From an uncultured Verrucomicrobia subdivision 3 bacterium (lineage in GTDB: Bacteria > Verrucomicrobiota > Verrucomicrobiia > Limisphaerales > UBA11358), in assembly GCA_903861445.1 (NCBI GenBank), contig CAIOUK010000085.1, positions 1 through 21,896 of the forward strand: a DNA stretch of 21,896 nucleotides, in the 5' to 3' direction. Under the pieces are notes generated by a model. That model was not told the DNA's origin. It saw nothing but the letters and a program-made list of their open reading frames with translations, and made no database searches. The position numbers were made by a program, and so were the translations under genes. Positions 13,993-21,896 of this stretch are shown piece after piece. The stretch's first letter is position 1. Every line of letters begins with the position of its first letter.

Positions 13993-16986
13993 ATGAGCAA
14001 AGAGTTCATCAAGATCGGCGGCGCGCGCGAGCACAACCTTAAAAATCTCACGCTCCAAATTCCGCGCGACAAGCTGGTCGTCGTTACCGGCCTGAGCGGC
14101 AGCGGCAAATCGTCGCTGGCCTTCGACACGATTTATGCCGAGGGCCAGCGGAAATACGTCGAGTCGCTCTCGGCCTACGCGCGGCAATTCCTCGACCAGT
14201 TGCAAAAGCCGGACGTGGATTTCATCGAAGGCCTGTCGCCGGCGATCGCGATTGAGCAGCGCAGTTCCGGCTCCAGCCCGCGCTCCATCATCGCCACGAC
14301 GACGGAGATTTATGATTACCTGCGCCTGCTTTATGCGCACATCGGCAAGGCGCATTGTCCGGAAAGCGGCGTGCCGATTTCCACGCAAAGCACCAGCGAC
14401 ATCGTGGACAAAATTCTCGCGCTGCCGCAAAAAACGAAAATCATGTTGCTCGCGCCCGTGGTGCGCCGGCAGAAAGGCGAGTTCCGCGACGTGTTTGAAC
14501 GGCTCGCGCGCGAGGGCTTCGTCCGGGTGCGCGTGGACGGCGAAATTCTGGAACTCGGCGAAGATGCTGCGCGCATCAAGCTCGACAAAAAGAAATTCCA
14601 CAACATCGAGGCCGTGGTGGATCGCTTGGTGATTGACGACAAAATCCGCGTGCGTTTGGGCGATTCCGTCCAGACCGCGCTGCGCCTTGGCGAAGGCGTG
14701 ATGTTCACGCTGCATCAGCCTGAGGTTGGTAGGGCGGGCAGTCCTCTGCCCGCCGCGAACGTGGCAAAGTCAAACGGCGGCGCGCAAGGGACTGCGCGCC
14801 CTACCAGCGACGAATGGACCGAAACGCTACACTCAAACAAAATGTGTTCGCCCGCGACCGGTAAGAGCTACGATCCGCCGACGCCGAAACATTTTTCCTT
14901 CAACGCGCCCGCCGGGGCGTGTCCCGTCTGCCACGGTCTCGGCCAGAAGATGGTTTTCGACGAGGCGTTGGTCGTGCCGAATTTTGAAGAGCCGCTCGAA
15001 AGTGCCATCCAGCCCTGGCGGCGTGCGGGCAAGCGGATGAACATTTATTACAAGGCGATGCTGCGGAGCGTCGCGGGGCATTTCAACGTGGATTTGCAGA
15101 CGCTCTGGAAGGATTTGCCGGAGAATTTTAAAACGGTTTTGCTCCACGGTTCCGGCGAGGATAACGTCGCGTTCAAATTCTGGCGTGGCGGCAAGGTTAG
15201 CACGATTGACCGGCCGTTCGAAGGCGTGCTGGTGAATCTGGAGCGTCTCGCGACCGAGAGTGAAAGCGAGTTTATGCGTAACCGGCTCAAGGCTTACATG
15301 ACGCCGCAGTTTTGCGATGTCTGCGGCGGCAAGCGGCTGAAGCCGGAAATTCTCGTGGTGACATTGGGCGGCGAGGAATTTGTTTCCAAACTCAAAACGA
15401 AAAATTCAAAATTCAAAACTCTCAAGATTCCCGGCCAGTCCATCATGGATGTCTGCGGCTTGTCGGTGGAAAAGGCTGACGAGTTTTTCGCCGCGCTCCA
15501 GCTGACGGAGTTTGAGCAAAAGATTGCCGGCGAAGTCATCAAGGAAATCCGCGCGCGGCTCGGCTTCCTGAAAAACGTCGGCCTCGGGTATCTAACGCTC
15601 GACCGCGAGAGTGGCACGCTCTCCGGCGGCGAGGCGCAGCGCATCCGGCTGGCGACGCAAATCGGCGCGGCGCTTGTCGGCGTGCTTTACGTTTTGGACG
15701 AGCCGAGCATTGGCCTGCATCAGCGCGACAATGACCGCCTGCTCGCGACGCTCAAAGGCCTGCGCGATTTGGGTAACACGGTTTTGGTCGTCGAGCATGA
15801 CGCCGACACGATCCGCGCGGCAGATTATATTTTGGATCTCGGCCCCGGCGCGGGCGTCCACGGCGGCGAACTGGGGGCGGCGGGCACGCTGCCGGAAATT
15901 CTCGCGGCCAAAAAATCTTTGACCGGCCAATATCTCACCGGCGAGCTGAGCATCGCGGTTCCGAAAAAACGCAATGCGCCGTCGGAAGACAAGGGTTGGT
16001 TGGAAGTCATTGGCGCGACGGAAAACAATTTGCAGAACATTGACGTGCGGATTCCGCTCGGCACCTTCACCTGTGTCACCGGCGTGAGCGGCTCCGGAAA
16101 AAGCACGCTCGTGAGCGACATTTTGCAGCGCGCGCTGTTTCGCAAATTCTTCGGCTCGAAGGAGCGACCCGGTGAACACAAGGCGTTGCGCGGTTTTGAA
16201 TCGCTCGACAAGGTCATCGTCATTGACCAGTCGCCGATCGGCCGCACGCCGCGCAGCAATCCGGCGACTTACACCGGCATGTTCAATCACATCCGCGATT
16301 TATTTGCGAAACTACCCGCCGCGAAAGTGCGCGGCTACGAGCCGGGCCGTTTCAGTTTCAACGTCAAGGGTGGTCGTTGCGAAAAATGCGAGGGCGACGG
16401 CGTGCTGAAAATCGAGATGAATTTTCTGCCGGCGGTTTATGTGACGTGCGAGGCGTGCAACGGCAAACGTTATAACCGCGAGACACTGGAGATTTCCTAC
16501 AAAGGCAAAAACATCGCCGACGTTTTGGACATGACGGTCGAGGAGGGCGTGACATTTTTCCGCGCGGTGCCGAAAATTTTTGATCCACTGCTGACGCTCG
16601 CAGAAGTCGGGCTGGGCTACATCCGGCTCGGTCAGCAGGCGACGACGTTGAGTGGTGGCGAAGCGCAGCGCGTGAAACTGGCGACGGAATTAAGCCGCAA
16701 AGCGACGGGTCGGACGCTTTACATTTTAGACGAGCCGACGACGGGGCTGCATTTTCACGATGTGGCGAAGCTGCTGGAGGTGTTGTTCAAGCTGCGCGAC
16801 ACCGGCAACACGCTGCTCATCATCGAGCACAATCTGGACGTGATCAAAACGGCGGACTGGATTATTGACCTCGGCCCGGAAGGCGGCAGCGGCGGCGGGA
16901 AAATTGTTGCGGAAGGTCCGCCGGAAAAAATCGTCCACGTAGCCGAAAGCCACACGGGGCATTATTTGAAAAGCGTGCTGGCGTGA
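13993..16986 (+). CDS. uvrA: UvrABC excision nuclease subunit A, with two repeat-derived in-frame insertions
   Basis: UvrA, the damage-recognising ATPase of nucleotide excision repair, acts in the cytoplasm as a dimer with UvrB. This one has 997 residues; the E. coli protein has about 940. Visible motifs are Walker A1 GLSGSGKSS (Lys39), Walker A2 GVSGSGKST (Lys703), two LSGGEAQR signatures and two DEP Walker B motifs. A complete zinc module is formed by Cys796, Cys799, Cys819 and Cys822. The first zinc module is altered: Cys285-Ser-Pro-Ala instead of CxxC, then Cys310 and Cys313. The extra length comes largely from residues 246-271, encoded by a paired-hairpin repeat, and about residues 460-482, which include an AT-rich repeat. 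Both keep the frame. ATG13993 matches the family N-terminus (FIKIGGAREHNLKNL) and has AAAGAGA upstream; an upstream TTG at 13921 overlaps the terminator and is rejected. All core motifs being intact suggests a working protein. Confidence 0.96.
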   Translation: MSKEFIKIGGAREHNLKNLTLQIPRDKLVVVTGLSGSGKSSLAFDTIYAEGQRKYVESLSAYARQFLDQLQKPDVDFIEGLSPAIAIEQRSSGSSPRSIIATTTEIYDYLRLLYAHIGKAHCPESGVPISTQSTSDIVDKILALPQKTKIMLLAPVVRRQKGEFRDVFERLAREGFVRVRVDGEILELGEDAARIKLDKKKFHNIEAVVDRLVIDDKIRVRLGDSVQTALRLGEGVMFTLHQPEVGRAGSPLPAANVAKSNGGAQGTARPTSDEWTETLHSNKMCSPATGKSYDPPTPKHFSFNAPAGACPVCHGLGQKMVFDEALVVPNFEEPLESAIQPWRRAGKRMNIYYKAMLRSVAGHFNVDLQTLWKDLPENFKTVLLHGSGEDNVAFKFWRGGKVSTIDRPFEGVLVNLERLATESESEFMRNRLKAYMTPQFCDVCGGKRLKPEILVVTLGGEEFVSKLKTKNSKFKTLKIPGQSIMDVCGLSVEKADEFFAALQLTEFEQKIAGEVIKEIRARLGFLKNVGLGYLTLDRESGTLSGGEAQRIRLATQIGAALVGVLYVLDEPSIGLHQRDNDRLLATLKGLRDLGNTVLVVEHDADTIRAADYILDLGPGAGVHGGELGAAGTLPEILAAKKSLTGQYLTGELSIAVPKKRNAPSEDKGWLEVIGATENNLQNIDVRIPLGTFTCVTGVSGSGKSTLVSDILQRALFRKFFGSKERPGEHKALRGFESLDKVIVIDQSPIGRTPRSNPATYTGMFNHIRDLFAKLPAAKVRGYEPGRFSFNVKGGRCEKCEGDGVLKIEMNFLPAVYVTCEACNGKRYNRETLEISYKGKNIADVLDMTVEEGVTFFRAVPKIFDPLLTLAEVGLGYIRLGQQATTLSGGEAQRVKLATELSRKATGRTLYILDEPTTGLHFHDVAKLLEVLFKLRDTGNTLLIIEHNLDVIKTADWIIDLGPEGGSGGGKIVAEGPPEKIVHVAESHTGHYLKSVLA
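14728..14805. repeat. REP/BIME-like paired-hairpin element inserted in uvrA
   Basis: The outer ends GGTAGGGCGGGCAGTCC (14728-14744) and GGACTGCGCGCCCTACC (14789-14805) are inverted repeats with one mismatch. Each end is itself a hairpin: GGCGGGCAG-TCCT-CTGCCCGCC (14733-14754, perfect 9-bp stem) and GGCGCGCAA-GGGA-CTGCGCGCC (14779-14800, 8 of 9 pairs). The whole is 78 bases, exactly 26 codons, and starts and ends on codon boundaries of uvrA. It lies in the variable region before the first zinc module. Confidence 0.9.
15388..15424. repeat. AT-rich repeat inserted in uvrA
   Basis: AAAATTCAAAATTCAAAAC-type DNA inside GC-rich uvrA, encoding KLKTKNSKFKTLK (residues 466-478). It falls between the conserved VTLGG and SIMDVCGLS segments, which are normally almost adjacent in UvrA. 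It resembles the AAATTTC repeats of the pseudopilin leaders in composition and in the encoded NxKF pattern. Confidence 0.7.
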
Positions 16987-16998
16987 GCCGCGAACGTT

Positions 16999-17567
16999 TA
17001 GCCTATCCTCTTGTTAGGCGGCGTCATTTATTCGTAGGCTCCTCCTGTGGGTTTTGCGGCGTGAGTATAGGTGCTTGGCGTGTGAACCTGTGCCGGACGA
17101 TAATCGAACAAATAACGGTGCTAAAAACGGCGGTGATGCAAGAGACACAGGTGGTAGTCGACACCATCTCGACTACCGGTGGCGGAGTGGGCTCCGGGTC
17201 GTGGTCAAAGTCCCAAGGTCGGGTCACTTGGAACGAATAAGAAGCCAGCAAGCCCGCAGCAACTGCTGCTAGTGAAAAAATAAACCAAGATAGCAGTCGA
17301 CGAGGTGGGAAAAAGGCAATCCATCCACTAAAAAACAGCAGCACATACCAATGACCAAACAGGATAAAGAGGCCTAAAATAAATGCAGCAATCGGCCACA
17401 ATCGAAAATTGCCATCGACCACACAGGCTAAGAGCGAGCCGCCGACAGTCGAGCAGAATAAAAGAAGCACGCAATAAATAACGCCAGACGAAATCTTGGT
17501 GTGCCAGTTCATATATCAAAAGCGTAGCCGCCTAACAGATAATGGATGATGGCCTCTGTAGCCTATC
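16999..17567. mobile_element. Possible gene-cassette or small mobile island between uvrA and the TPR gene
   Basis: An exact 11-bp inverted repeat, TGTTAGGCGGC (17012-17022) and GCCGCCTAACA (17527-17537), closely brackets the minus-strand gene. The gene's stop is 4 bases from one GTTAGGC/GCCTAAC core and its start 17 bases from the other. These 7-mers fit the integron attC consensus ends GTTRRRY and RYYYAAC. A 9-bp direct repeat TAGCCTATC lies outside them (16999-17007 and 17559-17567). By eye the enclosed DNA has lower GC than its neighbours. I could not find a complete attC fold or any integrase or transposase, so the type of element is open. Confidence 0.35.
17024..17512 (-). CDS. Hypothetical four-helix membrane protein
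   Basis: I do not recognise a family. The 162-residue product has four or five hydrophobic segments: residues about 9-30 (SGVIYCVLLLFCSTVGGSLL), 39-70 (two close segments around FILGLFILFGHWYVLLFFSG), 75-97 (LLSWFIFSLAAVAAGLLASY) and 124-139 (CITAVFSTVICSIIV). Between the last two lies an acidic, proline-rich loop (DFDHDPEPTPPP). The tail is basic and hydrophilic, ending PQNPQEEPTNK. The pattern of hydrophobic helices and charged loops makes a chance frame unlikely, although no ribosome-binding site is seen before the ATG. It is transcribed against both neighbours and lies inside an inverted-repeat pair (see the island entry), which suggests acquisition as a unit. Function unknown. Confidence 0.6.
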   Translation of the reverse strand: MNWHTKISSGVIYCVLLLFCSTVGGSLLACVVDGNFRLWPIAAFILGLFILFGHWYVLLFFSGWIAFFPPRRLLSWFIFSLAAVAAGLLASYSFQVTRPWDFDHDPEPTPPPVVEMVSTTTCVSCITAVFSTVICSIIVRHRFTRQAPILTPQNPQEEPTNK

Positions 17568-17783
17568 TTTTTCATAGAACGACCCTAGGCTCGACGAAAA
17601 ACGATGTCTAGCATGAATTTGGGTCGTCGAGACACTCGCAATCGGTTTAAGCAAACACGGCTCGTTTGCCACGGACAAGCGGCTGCCTCGCCGGGCATCG
17701 GCGTTCGCAGCCCGTTGGCTGACCCGGAGCGCGGGCTGGATTTCCCGCTTTTTTCCCCGCACCAAGTCGTTTAGATTCGGCGC
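17513..17783. other. Intergenic region between the divergent membrane-protein and TPR genes
   Basis: These 271 bases must hold the promoters of both divergent genes, but I see no convincing -35/-10 pair. Present are one arm of the cassette-like inverted repeat (17527-17537); a possible weak hairpin ACGACCC (17579-17585) with GGGTCGT (17621-17627), overlapped by CTCGACG (17590-17596) with CGTCGAG (17625-17631); and GCGGG-8-CCCGC followed by six T (17731-17754). The last looks like a weak terminator or attenuator just before the TPR start. No convincing reading frame was found. Confidence 0.5.
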
Positions 17784-20336
17784 ATGGCTTTTTTCCGGCG
17801 ATGGCTGTTGATTGTCTGCACACTGGTTCTTGGCGGTGGCCAGCTTTTGGCCTCACCCTCCCGTGAGGAGCGCGCCTACACGGCGGCGGCGGCGGCGTTT
17901 CAGGATGCGCTCTGGGAGCGGGCGGAAACGGAATTCGCCCAATTCACCGGGCATTATCCCAAGTCGGCGCGGCTGGCGGAAGCGGTGTTGTTGCAGGCGC
18001 AAGCGCAGTTCAAGCTGGGGAAGTATGATGACGCCATCGCGTTGCTGACCGCGCACCAGGGTCAGGCGGGCGCGCTGGCGGGACGCTATGCGTATTGGTT
18101 GGGCGAGGTGCAGTTCGCGCGCGGCGATTTTTCCACGGCGGCGGCGACCTTCACCACGCTGGCCAATAATGCGGCCGAATCATCCTTGAAATTGACGGCG
18201 GCGGTGGAGGCGGCGACCGCGTTGGAAAAACTGGGCGAGGCGGCGCGGCTGGAAGAATGGCTCACCGCGACCAATGGCATCTTTGCGCGCACGGCGGCAT
18301 TGGACAGCGCGAATGAACTGGTTGCGCGCGGCTGGCTGCTGCTGGCGGAATCGCGGCTGGCGCGGCAGAACTTTTCCGGTGCGCTGGAAGTGCTGGGCCG
18401 GTTGCAACCGCAGGCATTGCCGCCGGATTTAGATTGGCAGCGGCTTTACCTGACCGGCCGGGCCAAATTCGGCGCGGAAGATTTCCCCGGCGCACTGGCG
18501 GTCACCACGAATCTGCTGGCGGCGCAAAAAAATTCCCCGCGCCGCGCCGATGCCCAGGCTCTGCGGGCGGCGATTTTGGAAAAACTGGATCAACCGACGT
18601 TGGCCATCAGTGCCTGGTCACAGAATCTCACCAACAGCGTGCGCCTGGAAAAACAGGAGGAAGCCATCCTGAAAATTTCCGCGCTGGCACTGGCGCAAAC
18701 CAATTTCACCGGCGCCGTGGCGGCGCTGGAAAAATATCTGGCGTCCGCGCCGGTTTCGCCCGTGCAGGAACTGGCTTTGTTCACGCTCGGCGAGTTGTGC
18801 CTCAAGGATTTTTCTGTCACCAATCATCTTAATCTGGCTCAGGCTCGGTTCAATCAACTCCTGAGTTCCGCCACCAATTCGCCGCTCATGGGGCGGGCGT
18901 TGCTGGCTCGCGGCTGGTGCCGTTGGCTGACGGACGATTGGGGCGGCAGCCTGGTGGATTTTCAAGCGGCGGCGGCGCAGTTGCCGGTTTCCGAAAATCA
19001 AGCCGTGGCGAAATTCAAAACGGGCGACGCGCAGTTCGCGCTCAATCAATTTGCCGCCGCGCGCGAAAGCTATCGGGCCATTATCACAGACTATGCGGTC
19101 GTGCCAGCCGTGGAAAAATCCTTGGGCGACCGGGCGCTTTACCAGATATTGCAGGCCGATTTGAGGTTGCGCGATGCCGCCGATGCCGAGCAAACCCTGC
19201 GGCAACTGCTCAAAAATTTCCACCAAAGCGAACTGGTGGATAACAGTCTGCTACTGGTGGGCGATTCCGAATTCAGCTCACCGGCAAAGGCGCGCGAAAT
19301 TTTTCAACAGTTTGAGACGCTGGTGCCCGATTCGCCGCTCAAGCCGCAGGCGGATCTCGCCGTGGCGCGGACCTTTGAGCGGGAACAAAACTGGCCGGCG
19401 GCCATCGCCCAGTATGAGATCTGGTTTAAAAATTTCCCGACGAATGCACTGTTGCCACAGGCGGAATACGCCCGCGCCTGGGCCAGTTTTCAGGCGGGTG
19501 ACGAAACCAATGCGCTCGCCCGCTGCTCGGCATTTGTGGTGCGGTTTTCCACGAACGAGCTGGCCCCGCTGGCGCAATGGTGGGTGGCGGATCATTTTTT
19601 CCGCACGGGCAATTTTATTGGGGCGGAGACCAATTACGAATTTGTGTTCCAAAATCCAGCCTGGAAAAGCTCCGCGTTGTTTTATCCCGCGCAGCTGATG
19701 GCCGGACGGGCGGCGGCGGGGCGGCTGGGTTTCACAGATGCAGCCCGCTATTTCACCGGCCTGACGGCCGACACCAATTGTCCGCCGGCGTTGGCGACCC
19801 AGACGATGTTTGCCTATGGCAGCGTGCTGATGCGCATGGATTCACCGGACACCACGCGGCCGCTGGCAAATTTTGAACTCGCCACCAATGTCTTCGGCCA
19901 ATTGGCTGCCGCCAATCCTACGAATGAAATTGGCGCGCAGGCCGAGGTTGAACTTGCGGACTGCTGCCTCCAACTCGGCGCGCTCGACGCGGCCACTAAC
20001 GCCTACGTGCAGGCGGCCAATTCGCCTTTTGCCGGTGCTGGTTTGCGGAGTCGCGCGCAGGTGGGCTGGGGGCTCGGGTTGGAAAAAAAGGCCGCCTTGT
20101 TGCCGCCGGCGGAGCGGAATCCGCTTTTGAAACAAGCTTTGGATGTTTATCGCGACTTGCTTTACACCGATGCCGCCGCGGATCCATTTTGGGTGAAGAA
20201 GGCCGGCTTGCAGGCGCTGCCGCTGATGATCACCTTGAAAGACGGCAACGTGGACAAGTTTTTTGACCGGATGGAATGGCTGCTCCCAACTTTGAAAAAT
20301 TCGCTGGAGAAAAAACGCGCGGCGTTGAAAAATTAA
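17784..20336 (+). CDS. Exported tetratricopeptide-repeat protein (YbgF/BamD-like repeats)
   Basis: An 850-residue protein with a signal peptide (FFRRWLLIVCTLVLGGGQLLA, cleavage probably near Ala23). It is then almost entirely helical repeats of the TPR type seen in CpoB/YbgF and BamD. Examples are AAFQDALWERAETEFAQFTG, AYWLGEVQFARGDFSTAAAT, GDAQFALNQFAAARESYRAI and ARTFEREQNWPAAIAQYEIW; the last pair marks a clear array at about 410-590. The DNA is rich in GCG/GCC Ala codons. TPR arrays are protein-binding scaffolds, so a periplasmic or outer-membrane assembly role is likely, but no partner is indicated here. The genes on both sides point the other way, so it is probably transcribed alone. 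ATG17784 directly precedes the signal peptide. No Shine-Dalgarno sequence is obvious. The fold is near certain; the specific role is unknown. Confidence 0.88.
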   Translation: MAFFRRWLLIVCTLVLGGGQLLASPSREERAYTAAAAAFQDALWERAETEFAQFTGHYPKSARLAEAVLLQAQAQFKLGKYDDAIALLTAHQGQAGALAGRYAYWLGEVQFARGDFSTAAATFTTLANNAAESSLKLTAAVEAATALEKLGEAARLEEWLTATNGIFARTAALDSANELVARGWLLLAESRLARQNFSGALEVLGRLQPQALPPDLDWQRLYLTGRAKFGAEDFPGALAVTTNLLAAQKNSPRRADAQALRAAILEKLDQPTLAISAWSQNLTNSVRLEKQEEAILKISALALAQTNFTGAVAALEKYLASAPVSPVQELALFTLGELCLKDFSVTNHLNLAQARFNQLLSSATNSPLMGRALLARGWCRWLTDDWGGSLVDFQAAAAQLPVSENQAVAKFKTGDAQFALNQFAAARESYRAIITDYAVVPAVEKSLGDRALYQILQADLRLRDAADAEQTLRQLLKNFHQSELVDNSLLLVGDSEFSSPAKAREIFQQFETLVPDSPLKPQADLAVARTFEREQNWPAAIAQYEIWFKNFPTNALLPQAEYARAWASFQAGDETNALARCSAFVVRFSTNELAPLAQWWVADHFFRTGNFIGAETNYEFVFQNPAWKSSALFYPAQLMAGRAAAGRLGFTDAARYFTGLTADTNCPPALATQTMFAYGSVLMRMDSPDTTRPLANFELATNVFGQLAAANPTNEIGAQAEVELADCCLQLGALDAATNAYVQAANSPFAGAGLRSRAQVGWGLGLEKKAALLPPAERNPLLKQALDVYRDLLYTDAAADPFWVKKAGLQALPLMITLKDGNVDKFFDRMEWLLPTLKNSLEKKRAALKN

Positions 20337-20346
20337 TTCGGAGTTG

Positions 20347-20393
20347 AAAGCAAAAACGCCGTCCCGATTTTTGCGGGACGGCGTTTTGCTTTT
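20347..20393. terminator. Bidirectional intrinsic terminator between the TPR gene and mgtA
   Basis: AAAACGCCGTCCCG (20353-20366) pairs perfectly with CGGGACGGCGTTTT (20374-20387) across a 7-base loop. The flanks (AAAGC and GCTTT) extend the pairing past one bulged A. The stem is GC-rich in the middle with A on one side and T on the other, so it can end transcription from both convergent genes. Confidence 0.93.
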
Positions 20394-20400
20394 CGGGGCA

Positions 20401-21896
<1,496 letters not shown>

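Noticed and set aside
17054..17272. Short plus-strand frames within the uvrA-TPR gap (16983-17240 and 17054-17272)
   Set aside because: They have no recognisable features, and the minus-strand frame over the same bases shows clear transmembrane segments.
17731..17754. GCGGG-loop-CCCGC plus six T as a terminator
   Set aside because: Only a 5-bp stem, and no plus-strand gene just upstream needs it. It could be an attenuator before the TPR gene, but the evidence is too thin to list separately.

Overview
The window looks like a piece of a Verrucomicrobiota chromosome, possibly the Pedosphaera/Limisphaerales side of the phylum. Reasons: a pseudopilin operon of the kind known as the 'Verru_Chthon cassette' (named from Verrucomicrobium and Chthoniobacter), a very large Asn/Thr-rich secreted subtilase, and the AT-rich AAATTTC-type and GGTAGGGCG-type interspersed repeats that I recall from such genomes. 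Family calls are from pattern recognition only; no search was run.

Layout. 1-201: end of a small ribbon-helix-helix (CopG/antitoxin-like) gene that overlaps the next start. 198-8027: a tight six-gene operon, nearly every junction an overlap of 1-4 bases or a 1-base gap. It holds two GspG-like pseudopilins, then three further class III signal proteins and a 1364-residue PilX-like protein that together match Verru_Chthon cassette proteins D, B, C and A in that order. 8077-13866: a 1929-residue multidomain S8 protease, closed by a good intrinsic terminator. 13993-16986: uvrA, carrying two in-frame insertions made of repetitive DNA. 16987-17783: a lower-GC island with one minus-strand membrane-protein gene, flanked by an 11-bp inverted repeat whose arms read GTTAGGC/GCCTAAC, like integron attC core sites. 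17784-20336: an exported TPR protein. 20347-20393: a strong bidirectional terminator. 20401-21896 (minus): the C-terminal half of an MgtA-type magnesium P-type ATPase running off the window.

How the genes may work together. The operon supplies several minor-pseudopilin-like subunits and one giant exported subunit, but no secretin, ATPase, inner-membrane platform or prepilin peptidase, so those must come from elsewhere. The giant protease directly downstream on the same strand is a reasonable candidate cargo or surface partner. uvrA, the TPR gene and mgtA look like unrelated neighbours.

The least ordinary signals are repeats inside coding sequence: AT-rich repeats forming the leader peptides of all four cassette proteins, a four-copy 7-bp tandem repeat and a G8 tract in the giant subunit, and a paired-hairpin element of exactly 26 codons inside uvrA.
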